Of a stretch of 64,000 nt of DNA, positions 1 to 9,026 are shown piece by piece. Source of the DNA: Mycoplasma anseris ATCC 49234 (GTDB taxonomy: Bacteria > Bacillota_I > Bacilli_A > Mycoplasmatales > Metamycoplasmataceae); the NCBI RefSeq assembly GCF_000702805.1, contig NZ_JNJX01000001.1, positions 1 to 64,000 of the forward strand, in the 5' to 3' direction. The notes under the pieces are model-generated. The model was not told where the DNA came from. It saw only the letters and a program-made list of their open reading frames with translations, and searched no databases. Position 1 is the stretch's first letter. Each line of letters opens with the position of its first letter. The translations under genes and the position numbers were made by a program.

Positions 1-180
1 CCCAACAACTAATATACCAATTAAACTACCAAAATTAAAAGCTACATCAGCAGAAGCTTCATTAGCAGACCCTGCGGCCAAAAGCATAATAGCAAAGACA
101 GCAACAACAATAAATAATATAAATGATATTGGGCCTATAACTAAGCTTGCTATTGATAGTTTTCTTGATGTACTATTCAT
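1..180 (-). CDS. small membrane protein, N-terminal part only
   Basis: The first 60 residues are visible; the gene runs off the left edge. It starts with ATG at 180, preceded by a strong GGAGG ribosome binding site (about 186-192). The N-terminus is a short polar stretch (MNSTSRKLSIAS) followed by a long hydrophobic segment, so this is an integral membrane protein. The polar start and first hydrophobic helix resemble the proteins at 401-748 and 38812-39204, which suggests a small paralogous family. Its promoter carries a 16-base A tract between -35 and -10, so expression may switch on and off. Function unknown. Confidence 0.7.
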   Translation of the reverse strand, partial: MNSTSRKLSIASLVIGPISFILFIVVAVFAIMLLAAGSANEASADVAFNFGSLIGILVVG

Positions 181-210
181 TAGCAACCCTCCTTTCCTTG
201 TTAATAGGCC

Positions 211-242
211 TAATTATATCTTTTTTTTTTTTTTTTGGAAAA
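211..242 (-). promoter_or_regulatory. promoter with A16 tract in the -35/-10 spacer
   Basis: On the minus strand the order is CTTTTCC, sixteen A (236-221), GA, then a perfect TATAAT -10 box (218-213). The start codon at 180 follows a short leader with GGAGG. The homopolymer fills almost the whole spacer, so gain or loss of one or two A changes the spacing. This is the arrangement known for phase-variable vlp lipoprotein genes of Mycoplasma hyorhinis. Phase switching of this gene is inferred. Confidence 0.6.
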
Positions 243-361
243 GGCGCTTTGAATATCAAACAAAAACAAAAATTATTGAATTAAAGGTAATTTTTTAAAG
301 AAAAACAAATTACATTTAAATTAGTTATTGCTTTTTTAGTATCAACAAATAATTAAATAAT

Positions 362-382
362 AAAACTGCCTAATAGCAGTCT
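362..382 (-). terminator. intrinsic terminator after the 401-748 gene
   Basis: A short hairpin has arms ACTGC (365-369) and GCAGT (376-380). On the minus strand it is followed by a T-rich run (TTTTATTATTT). It lies just downstream of the 401-748 stop codon. Confidence 0.5.
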
Positions 383-400
383 TAATTCTCTTTTTACTCT

Positions 401-748
401 TTATTTACTTTTAAAATAATTTATAATGATTAAAATACTACTGATAATTAGACAAATATTACTTAATATAGCACAAATAGAAAAACCATAAATTGCTCTT
501 GATTCAAGAAATAAATATGGTTTGAATAAGAAAATAGCAAGAATAGATCGGGTTATTACAAATAAAATTAATAATGAAATACCTAAAAATAAAGATATGG
601 CTTGATATTTTTGTAAATAGTGGATTTCGGTATCAATTGGCTCGACTTTTTTTAATGCAAAAATACTTATGAAATAAGCAAATAACCCAATAAAAATGAT
701 GCCAAGAATTAAATTTGCTATCGCTAACTTACAATGTCTTTGGTTCAT
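401..748 (-). CDS. small four-helix membrane protein, unknown function
   Basis: 115 residues with three to four hydrophobic segments and charged ends. It starts two bases after the ychF stop, so it is probably translated with ychF from one transcript. The beginning (MNQRHCKLAIANLILGIIF) resembles the partial protein at 1-180 and the 130-residue protein at 38812-39204, with a short polar N-terminus, K-L-x-I-A, then a long hydrophobic stretch. No enzymatic motif is visible. A hairpin terminator follows it. Confidence 0.65.
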   Translation of the reverse strand: MNQRHCKLAIANLILGIIFIGLFAYFISIFALKKVEPIDTEIHYLQKYQAISLFLGISLLILFVITRSILAIFLFKPYLFLESRAIYGFSICAILSNICLIISSILIIINYFKSK

Positions 749-750
749 AA

Positions 751-1854
751 TTATTTTGCCACCTTAAAATAACAAACATCGCCATCTTGCATTAAATAGT
801 TACGCCCTTCCAAGTTGATTTTTCCATTTTCACGACAACCTTTTTCGCCATTAAATTCTATATAGTCTTCATATTTAATAACTTCAGCTTTAACAAATTT
901 CTTTTCAAAGTCAGTGTGAATAATACCAGCACATTCCGCTGCATTTTGACCTTTTTTAAAAACTCATGCTCTAGCTTCTATTTCCCCGGCTGTAAAATAA
1001 GTTGCCTGATCTAATAAATAAAAACTTTTTTTAATAATATTATCAATTCCCGATTCTTCAATATTATATCCATTTAAGAAAGTTAATTTTTCTTCTTCAT
1101 CAAATTGACTTACTTCATATTCCAATTTAATGCAAATTGGAATAATAATTTCATTTTGGTTTTCTAAATATTCTTTTAGAACTTGAAAATGTTTTGCTTC
1201 ATTAATATTTTTAAAATTATTAGTATCCAAATTAGCTACATAAATAGTTGGCTTTGCTGTTAATAATTGATACGGTTTGATAATAGCTTGTTCTTCAGGA
1301 AGAAGAACCATGTTTTTAACCATGATTTCATTTTGCAAGGCTTCTTTAATTTTTAAAACAACACTATATTCGAATTTCAATTCTTTATCATTAGTATTTT
1401 GGGCTTTTTTCCCAATTCGATTAATAACATTTTCAATAGTTTGTAAATCAGCAAAAATTAATTCCAAATTAATAATCTTCATATCATCAATTGGATTAAT
1501 TCTATTGCTTACATGCACAACATCTTCATTTTCGAAACATCGCACTACATGTACAATTGCATCTACTTCTCTTATATTAGCTAAAAATTTATTTCCTAAG
1601 CCCTCACCTTTGGAGGCTCCTTCCACTAGTCCTGCAATATCTACAAATTGAAATGTGGCTGGTACAATCTTTTTAGTGTTCACGATTTTTGCCAATTCAT
1701 ATAATCTCTTATCTTTTAAATTGACAACTGCTATATTTGGTTCAATTGTTGTAAAAGCATAATTAGCTGATTCAGCTTCATTTAAAGTAAGTGCTGAAAA
1801 TAAGGTCGACTTACCAACATTAGGCAATCCAACTATACCTGCTTTTAAAGACAT
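751..1854 (-). CDS. ychF: ribosome-associated ATPase/GTPase YchF
   Basis: 367 residues once one UGA (about 961-963) is read as Trp; the family is usually about 363. YchF (OLA1 family) is an Obg-related P-loop protein that binds ATP in preference to GTP and associates with ribosomes. The P-loop GLPNVGKS is at residues 9-16 and the G3 motif DIAG at 72-75, followed by the glycine-rich GASKGEGLGNKFL region. The conserved TGS-like C-terminal domain ends in GDVCYFKVAK. The start ATG at 1854 has an AGGAG-type ribosome binding site. Confidence 0.95.
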
Positions 1855-2048
1855 ATAATCTCCTTATTGTTTTTTTAATAAAATAATTTTAACATTTCAA
1901 ATGGCCGTTTTAATTATAAGAAATAGCATTTATAATTTTAGAATTTTTATTTAGATTTTTTATCAAAATTAAGATAATTGGAGATAGGACATTTTAATTT
2001 TATCCTTTATTAACATTTTCATTACCATATCAAATCTAAACTATAGGA

Positions 2049-2092
2049 CAAAAAAATAGCAAAATTATAACAATTTGCTATTTTTGTTTAAG
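2049..2092 (-). terminator. intrinsic terminator of the 2109-5774 operon
   Basis: The stem ATAGCAAA / TTTGCTAT is flanked by A and T runs on both sides, about 20 bases past the stop codon of the 2109-4067 gene on the minus strand. The flanking runs would also let it act on the plus strand. Confidence 0.65.
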
Positions 2093-2108
2093 AAACATTG
2101 AATCTAAA

Positions 2109-4067
2109 TTATTGTTGTAAAATTTTCACAAGATTTCAAACTCTTGAAATATCAATGGTTTTCTTTTCACCATTATTAGAAATAAATTTAATAGGGCTTT
2201 GGGAATTAGGAATAAATGAACCTATAAACCCAGATTGATACATTTTATTTTCTTCATTCCATATTCAATTACTTTTAAGTAAATCTTCATTTGTGAAAAA
2301 ATCTAAGTTAAAGAATATTGAATTTAAAATTAAATCTCTATCAATACATTCTTTAATTAAAATTAATTGCTCTTTTAAAAACAGAATATCTTCGTTTTGT
2401 AAAGTTTTAAAATCATTTGTTTCAATTGCTTTTTCAATTATTGTTTTAATTTCAATTGCCATTTCATTTGATTTAGCTAAAATATTTGTTTTTATTCCTT
2501 CATTAAGCTCAGTAATAAATTGGCGCTTTAAATTTAACAATTCTTCTTCATTCATTAATTTTTCATAATAAACTTCATTCCGCATTTCATTAATTATTGT
2601 TAAATATTTATTAAATATTTTACTCAAAAAGGTTCATTTTAACTCTTCGTTTTTATACAAATTGTTTTCATAAACATTAAATTCTTCTCTTCCATACCCA
2701 AACATGAAAGAATTCAAGTCAGAAATAAAATATGTTGAAATTACATCGTAATATTTGGATTTGTTAATAAATTCTGCATTCAATTTTGCTATTAAATTTC
2801 TTCTTCTAATATCATATCTATTGAAGTAAATATCATTGGTTGACTTGTATGACTCAATGTATTGAGATATCTTATCTGTTGTATTTAATAGGTCTGTTAA
2901 AGATGTATCATTATAATTTAATGCATTAAATAAACCTACAAAAGCATTGTAATTATTTTTATATTCTTGTAAGTATTCATCTAATATTTGATCATTCATT
3001 GTGTCTTCTAAATATGAAAAACCTAAATTTTTCATTACATAAAGAACAACATTTGAACGTAATTTGTTTATTTTATTTAATAATAAAATTGCTGAATCAT
3101 AAATTTTCTTCAATTTGACTTTATAATCTTTTTCATCAATATTTTTAGAAGTAGAAATTAAATTAGTAAATGAATTAGTAATTCTCTTTGAATCAGATAT
3201 GGCATCAATAATTTGTTGTTTTAAATCTAAATTACTATTTAAATTATTTGATTGAATAGTGTCTTCTAAAAATGTATTGGCAGTTTTTATATGTGAAATA
3301 ATACTATGGGTGTCAAAATTTTCTTGTAAATCTATTTGTTCTCCCAATTCTGATTTAATTGTATTAATATATTTTTCTAAATCACTAAATAAATCTTTAT
3401 AAGCATTTGAATTTGAAAAACGTTCAACAACATTTAAAGATTTTCAATCAGCCAATTTTTGTTTGAAATCATCATTTATTTTTTTTGTTGTATCAGAGAC
3501 TAAATTATTATCAATATAATCAGAAATACTTAAATATTTGTTAAAAATATTTAAATCTTCAGGATATTTTATTGAAATTTCATCTTCTAATTGTTTCATT
3601 TTTTTAAAAATGTTAGTGATTTCATCATATTTTTTTAATGTTGTCAAAAAGTCATCATTATAATCAATTTTTGGAAATGTTATATCTGGAAGAAATTTAG
3701 CATACTTAAATGTTAAGTTATCATACACATTATTAATTTTGAAATTATTAATTATTTCATTTATTTTTGCATTAGTCTTATCTGCTATCAATTTTTTATA
3801 AAATTTAATTTTTTCATCTTTGTTTAATAACAAAGAATTATATGAATTTTGATTAATATAAATTTTTGGTCTTTCGTAATTACTAATATCATGCTTTATT
3901 TTGTTTGCTTCATTATTTAATCACTTATAATTTGAAATTTGATTTAAAATCTTTTTCTCTTCATCAGTGTTTAAGGATGTCTTGCTAATTAAAGTTGCAA
4001 ATGTCGCTGCTGTTAATCCTAATGTAGATATAGCTAAAAGGCTGTATAATAATTTTCTCTTTTTCAT
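2109..4067 (-). CDS. large membrane-anchored helical surface protein
   Basis: 652 residues when four UGA codons are read as Trp. All segments share one frame from ATG 4067 (ribosome binding site AAAGGAA) to TAA 2109. The N-terminus is a short basic stretch (MKKRK) followed by one hydrophobic helix of about 20 residues. There is no lipobox cysteine, so the protein is probably held by an uncleaved N-terminal anchor with the rest outside the cell. The remainder is rich in K, N, D, E, I and L, is predicted to be almost entirely helical, and has no catalytic motif. It follows a similar gene (4091-5774) after a 23-base gap. I do not recognise the family; an adhesin or other surface role is inference. 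Confidence 0.7.
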
Positions 4068-4090
4068 TTTTTTATTCCTTTCTTAACTAA

Positions 4091-5774
4091 TTAATTAGAT
4101 GATGAAGCATCAATTGATTCCTTATTTTTCATAGCATCTTCAAATGATTTAGTAATTATTGCATTCAAATGATCAAATTCATTAATGTCATTTATGTTTA
4201 TATTTAATTTAGAAATAACATCATTTAAAATACTATCTAATTCATTCTTAATTGCGAGATATTTACCATTATGTTCTTCATTGCTCAAATCAGTATAATT
4301 AGGGTTTTGCATAATTGCATTAATTTTTTCAAATATTTTATTAATTTCTATTGAGTTATTTTTTCATAATTCAAACTTAGAAATTAATTCGTTTATATTT
4401 TGTAGAGATATTTCTTTTATATTTAAGATTAATGAATTGCCAAACATTTGTTTAACCCTTGGATCTAAAGAAGTGAATGAGTTTTCAATGTCATATTTTA
4501 GTTTATATAATTTTTCGACCGGATCTTTTAATGATATCAATTCTAATTTTGCATGTAGATAATTATTTGTTTCTTTTAATTCATTAAATGAAATATTATC
4601 AAGATTAATTTTGTTACTATTTTCAACTATTTCAGTTACTATAGAATCTAATTCAGTTAAATAGACATTATCTTTCAACGTTGAAGAAAAATTTGAAAGA
4701 TCATAAGTCACATTTTTAATACTTGATTTTAGCGTTGAAACATCTTCCATTCTATTGCTTCTTTTACTACTTGCTATTTTTGAAGCATCACTCAATTCAG
4801 CAATTCTGTTTTCAACTTCTGTTTTACTTATATTATAAGAAAGGTTTGAAGACACTTTTTTATTAATTATTGTTTCAAATTCATCTTTGATATCTGAAAG
4901 GCTTGGGTCAGAATATAATGGAAGCTCCTCATTGATAATATGAGAATATAAATCATTTAACTTATGAATTTCTTGAATCTTTTGTTCTTCATATGTATCT
5001 ATAACTCAATAAAATTTCATTCAATTTTGTTTTATAAGAAGATAAGGCTGAATTATTTTTGATATTTTCTAGGTTTACATTTTGTATAAATGTTTTTAGA
5101 GGCTTTAACAAATCTATTTTTTCAGTATCCTTAATTACATCTATTAATCACAAGTAAGTGTTTTTGACATTCTCCATTTTCTCAACAAAATTTTTCTTTT
5201 CAATTTGAAAATCAATTTCTTCTTTATCTAAAATCAAAGATTCAAAAGCTTTATTAAATAAATCAATCTTTTTGGAAATATCTAAATAAGTTGAAGTTGA
5301 TTCTAAGCTATTTAATATGTTGTCAATTGTGTTTTTAAAAGTAATATATGCTGATTTATATTTTTCTAATTCACTTTCACTATCAATTAATTTTTCTGCT
5401 TTAGATATTTTTTGATTCAAAGAAGAACGCAAATGTTTAACAATTAATTCTACTATCGCAACTCGACGCGATTCTAACATTGTCATTTTTTTGTGAATTT
5501 CTGAATTCGAATTAGATTTATTAATAAAATCAATTGTTGTTGAACCAATATTTTGAAATTGAGAAATTGAATCAGTTAATTCTTTATTAATATTTAAGAA
5601 ATTGTTAAACTCAATTTGATATTTTTTAATTAAATCAATCATTTGATTTTTCTTATTTTTAAAATTAATCTTTATTGCACTAATAGTTATTATTGGTGCA
5701 ACAACTACTACTGATCCTGCAATTCCTAATCCAATTGCTAATTTTTTTCGTTTCATTTTCTTGTTTTCACTCAT
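4091..5774 (-). pseudogene. membrane-anchored helical surface protein, frameshifted
   Basis: Two open frames that clearly belong together. The first runs from ATG 5774 to a stop at 4962-4964 (270 residues). The second is open from about 5068 and ends at TAA 4091. They overlap between 4964 and 5068, and one base must be skipped (+1) to join them into about 560 residues. The start has a lysine-rich stretch and a single membrane helix (residues about 12-30), like the downstream gene at 2109-4067. No long homopolymer lies at the break, so slippage switching is not obvious; a true mutation or a sequencing error is equally possible. In the second frame, ATG at 5018-5020 could restart translation. 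Confidence 0.65.
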
Positions 5775-5811
5775 ATGAATGTTTTCCTTTATTTAAAATG
5801 TTTATTTATTA

Positions 5812-5855
5812 TTAATTTTAACTCAATTTACAAAAAAAAAAAAAAAAACGATTCT
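5812..5855 (-). promoter_or_regulatory. probable promoter with T17 tract upstream of surface-protein operon
   Basis: On the minus strand seventeen T (5848-5832) precede a -10-like TAAAAT (5820-5815), and the start codon is at 5774. The tract covers the place where the -35 and part of the spacer would fall. Length change by slippage could therefore alter transcription of the 2109-5774 operon. No clear -35 box is seen, so the assignment is tentative. Confidence 0.4.
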
Positions 5856-6085
5856 TTAAAAAAGATATTCGTTTTCAATAAAATTTATTGAATTTAGTTC
5901 ATCTGAAATTATAGATAGCATTCACTTGTTTTATTTTAAAATTATTGATGTCTAAATTAACCATGTAAATGCTATTTTAATTATTAATAGTTGATATGAC
6001 TTAAAATGGCTTATTCATCAGGAGAAAATTCCATTTTTTTGAACATAATTTGATTTTATAAAACTCTTTAATATTAACTAAAATT
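5849..6085. other. AT-rich flank outside the ICE left end
   Basis: No open frame of credible composition on either strand. This is the chromosomal DNA immediately outside the left terminal repeat. The eight bases next to the repeat do not match those next to the right repeat, so no target duplication can be named. Confidence 0.4.
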
Positions 6086-6112
6086 TTTGACCGTGTCAAA
6101 AATAAGGTGCTT
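6086..6112 (+). repeat. ICE left terminal inverted repeat (IR-L)
   Basis: Read on the plus strand this 27-bp stretch matches the reverse complement of 29431-29457 at 22 of 27 positions. Shared blocks are TTTGA, GTGTCAAA, TAA and GTGCTT. Its outer part lies inside a perfect palindrome, 6083-6103, with arms ATTTTTGAC and GTCAAAAAT around CGT. The repeat is the likely transposase binding and cleavage site. Confidence 0.7.
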
Positions 6113-6147
6113 GCTCTATCGCTGTTTTAAAAGTTATTTATCACAAC

Positions 6148-6182
6148 AAAAACTATTACTCATTCGGGTGGTAGTTTTTTTA
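6148..6182 (+). terminator. hairpin terminator just inside the ICE left end
   Basis: The arms AAAACTATTAC and GTGGTAGTTTT enclose CATTC and end in a run of T on the plus strand, with two G-U pairs in the stem. No gene ends here, so it probably shields the ICE operon from outside transcription entering from the left. Confidence 0.5.
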
Positions 6183-6221
6183 TTACTCAAAATTGAAAAT
6201 CGAACACTAAAAAACAAAAAA

Positions 6222-6304
6222 ATAAAAATCCCCGTCAGCAGGGATATTTGTTGAATTTAGGTTCCTCACAAACCTACATATATTTTACCATAAAAAAGGT
6301 TTGT
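6222..6304 (+). promoter_or_regulatory. structured leader before the first ICE gene
   Basis: Three small hairpin possibilities lie in a row. One has stem ATCCC/GGGAT (about 6227-6244). The second is TAGGTT with AAACCTA around CCTCAC. The third is an alternative pairing of CAAACCT (6268-6274) with AGGTTTG (6297-6303). The last two are mutually exclusive, which suggests either an operator or an attenuator-like switch ahead of the gene at 6330. Inference from base pairing only. Confidence 0.35.
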
Positions 6305-6329
6305 TTCAATAAAAAAGGAAGGAAATTTT

Positions 6330-7052
6330 ATGAGTAGAGTATATGAAATAATGAATGATGCTAATGAATATCACAAATTTCTAAATAAGTGAGAACAAGA
6401 AAAATTATTTAGTGATTTATGTTCTAAAAGAAAATATTTGAAGGTAGATGCTAATCAATTTTTCAAATATGAAGGATTAATTAAATTTAATTTGAGATAT
6501 TCAGTAGTGAAAAAATTACAAAAAAGACAAAATGCTTTTTTAGTTTTATTAGTAATTTTGATTATGAGAAAATTATCAAAAAGAAATTTTTTATTCAAAA
6601 GTGAATTTAGTCATTTTGGAATTTCTAATTTCCGTTTAGAACACGGATTAAGAGATTTAAAAAAATTAGGCATTGTCTCATGTGAGGGACATAAATGAAT
6701 GATTACTAAAACTGTGGTTAAAAATAATGGTTCAATAAGTAATGTTCTAAAAATTAAATCAATTAATCAAATTTTCCAAGCGCTTTACAATGGAATTACT
6801 GGCTTAATTGCATTAAACCGTTTCAATTTCTTTGTTGGAAAGCAAAAGAAAAATAAAATAGTTAATTTAACTATAAGTAATGTGGGTTTTGGGATAAATG
6901 ATTACAAAATAAATGATTTTATTACAGTACTAAATTTATCTTTATTAACCCAATTGAGAAAATTAACCATTTTTATAGAGAGAAAATACGATAGGGCTAA
7001 GAAAAGTTTTGTTTCAGTTAGACATATCCAAATCTACCAAGCAAAATTTTAA
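6330..7052 (+). CDS. ICE-encoded basic protein, possible winged-helix DNA-binding protein
   Basis: 240 residues in one frame with two UGA-Trp codons, starting at ATG 6330 behind a strong AGGAAGG site. It is lysine-rich and basic. The part at about residues 85-125 (FRLEHGLRDLKKLGIVSCEGHKW) has the pattern of a recognition helix and wing of a winged-helix domain, as found in replication initiators and regulators. It is the first gene of the ICE, separated from the conjugation operon by about 255 bases with its own promoter region. Likely a replication or regulatory protein; no family was recognised. Confidence 0.6.
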
Positions 7053-7300
7053 TAAATAAAAGTAAGGGGGTTTTGTTTGGAAAACTTATTTTTCGCTATG
7101 CCTAAAAATTGTTATTTGCTTTAAGAATATAAAAAAATAACAAATAATTATTCACTTTTACTATAACTAAGCAAAAAACAACACTTAAAAAAGTAAGGGA
7201 ATAAATAAAAGTATAAAAAATAGATTTGAGATATAAGAATAGTAAATATAAATTTTTATTTTATTTATTTATACGTATGAATGAATGCATGCGAGAAAGA
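7051..7300 (+). promoter_or_regulatory. promoter region of the ICE conjugation operon, with repeats
   Basis: A 14-base direct repeat AATAAATAAAAGTA occurs at 7051-7064 and 7200-7213, each next to AAAGTAAGGG. An inverted repeat built on TTGTTATTT / AAATAACAA lies at about 7105-7152. Close to the SSB start is a palindrome ATACGTAT (7271-7278) followed by GAATGAAT. The same ATACGTAT followed by GAATGAAT recurs at 14806-14845 before the next ICE transcription unit, which suggests a shared regulator. Confidence 0.4.
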
Positions 7301-7307
7301 GAGAAAT

Positions 7308-7733
7308 ATGAATAAAATCAAAATGTCTGGATTCCTATATAAAGTAGGTGAACTTCATGATAATAATTCAGCGCAATATATTAAATGTGTTTTAGCAATA
7401 AGGGATAAAGATAAAAAAGATATTCAATTCTTTGACTTAGTTGCTTTTAACGAAGAAGCAGAAAAAATTTCTGATTTTCATAAGGAACACAAAAAGGCGA
7501 TGATTAAAGTTGAAGGAAAACTTAAAAAGAATGTTTATACATCAATTAAAGACAATACAAGACGAAGTTTTGTGGAAGTATTAATTAATAAAGTTGATTT
7601 ATTTGAACTTAAACAAGATAAAGAGTATAAAAATGAAAAATACTTTAAACTAGCTGAAGAACTTTCTTCTGAAAAAGAAAAAGAAGAAATAGATAAAGGA
7701 ATATCAAAAGATGATTTTCAATTAGAGTTTTAG
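7308..7733 (+). CDS. ICE SSB-like OB-fold protein
   Basis: 141 residues from ATG 7308, chosen because AAAGAGAG lies just upstream; an in-frame ATG at 7281 has no such site. The pattern MSGFLYKVGEL...FDLVAFNEEAEKISDFHK...KVEGKLKKN resembles the OB fold of single-stranded DNA-binding proteins. The tail is acidic and ends DDFQLEF, like the SSB C-terminal tip that binds partner proteins. Mycoplasma ICEs are known to carry such a gene. It sits directly before the relaxase, fitting a role in protecting transferred single strands. The chromosomal ssb is at 58636-59085. Confidence 0.7.
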   Translation: MNKIKMSGFLYKVGELHDNNSAQYIKCVLAIRDKDKKDIQFFDLVAFNEEAEKISDFHKEHKKAMIKVEGKLKKNVYTSIKDNTRRSFVEVLINKVDLFELKQDKEYKNEKYFKLAEELSSEKEKEEIDKGISKDDFQLEF

Positions 7734-7736
7734 ATT

Positions 7737-9026
7737 ATGTCTTCTTTAATTATTTTTAAACCAAATAATAATATAGGTTTTAGTAGAGGAATTGATGCTT
7801 ATAGTACTAATCCATATTTAAAAGAAATTGGTAATAAAAATTTAACTTATTTTAAAACTGGTGGTTTTATTGATTATATAACCCGTGATGAGGCTTGCTT
7901 TAATTACGAAGGTGAAATGCCTACTTTCGATAGTGATAAAGAGGCTTTAAATTGATTTAATAGCCATACAAAGAAATTTAATATTTTAAATAATGAAACA
8001 AACATTAATAGTGGTTTATTTTGATATTCAAACGACAAAAAGCAATTTATTAATGTTGAAAAAAGTTTTGTTAAAAAAGAATTAGGTTTAATGGAAGAAG
8101 AACAATACATTTGAGACACTCATTTAAGTTTTGGTGAATTTGGAATTACTAAACGAATTTTTGATCATAGAAAAATATCTAAACTATTAGTTCAAAATTT
8201 AGATTATTTCTTTCATCGCAATAATTTGTCCTTAAATAATTTAAATGTTATTTTTGCCATCCATGCAAATACTAAAAATCCGCATATTCATTTAGCTTTT
8301 TGAGAAAAACAAAGAAGTTTGGTCTATCCAAATAAGTCCAATTTAAGTTTTAAAAAAGACGGTTTTATCAAAATTAGTGAATTTAAAAAATTTGCCGCTG
8401 TTATTGAGCAAAAACTTTTGGATGAACAAAAATATGAAATTTATCAAAATCATGTAAAAGAATTAAGAGATTTAAAAATTGATTTAAGAAATTTATTTAA
8501 ACAAGATCAAGAAATTAAGGATTTGGAACACTTAGCAATGAGATTTAATGAGTTAAGAAAACCAAATGCCTTGAACTATAAAACATTAAATAAAGAAGCC
8601 AAAGCAGTTATAAATGAAATGATTGAAATGAATATTAGAACTAATCCAGAATTAGAAAACTTATTTAATGATTTTATTAATACTAAATTAATTATTCTAA
8701 ATGATTCAGACGGTTCAATCTTTATGAAAGAACATAAATATGAAATGATTAAAAAAGAAGAATCAGAATTATGAAATGGTTTAGGAAACGCAATGATAAA
8801 AAAAATCAAAGAAGGTCAATTGAGCAAAACAGAAAATATATCATTAAAAAATAAAAATCGAAATATTTTAATATTAAAGAAGCGAATGAAAACCAAAAAG
8901 CCATTTAAAACTCCTTTCCTTTCTGATAAAAATCACTTTAATAATGAAATTGAAAAGATTATTCTAAAACAAAGAAGAGAGGCGCTAAATAAATTTTTAG
9001 AATTTGAAAGACTTTATGAAAAATAG
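7737..9026 (+). CDS. conjugative relaxase (MOB family)
   Basis: 429 residues, starting 3 bases after the SSB-like stop. The histidine motif of relaxases is present: H176, then NPHIH with H183 and H185 (context FAIHANTKNPHIHLAF), which coordinates the metal at the nick site. An N-terminal stretch FIDYITRDEA (about residues 45-54) resembles the tyrosine region of mobilisation proteins, but the catalytic Tyr cannot be assigned by eye. The C-terminal half is basic and helical. Its last 11 bases overlap the TraG-like gene. The relaxase would nick oriT and lead the strand to the coupling protein. Confidence 0.8.

Noticed and set aside
1277-1651. 124-codon plus-strand frame
   Set aside because: Antisense shadow of ychF; the opposite strand carries all P-loop motifs.
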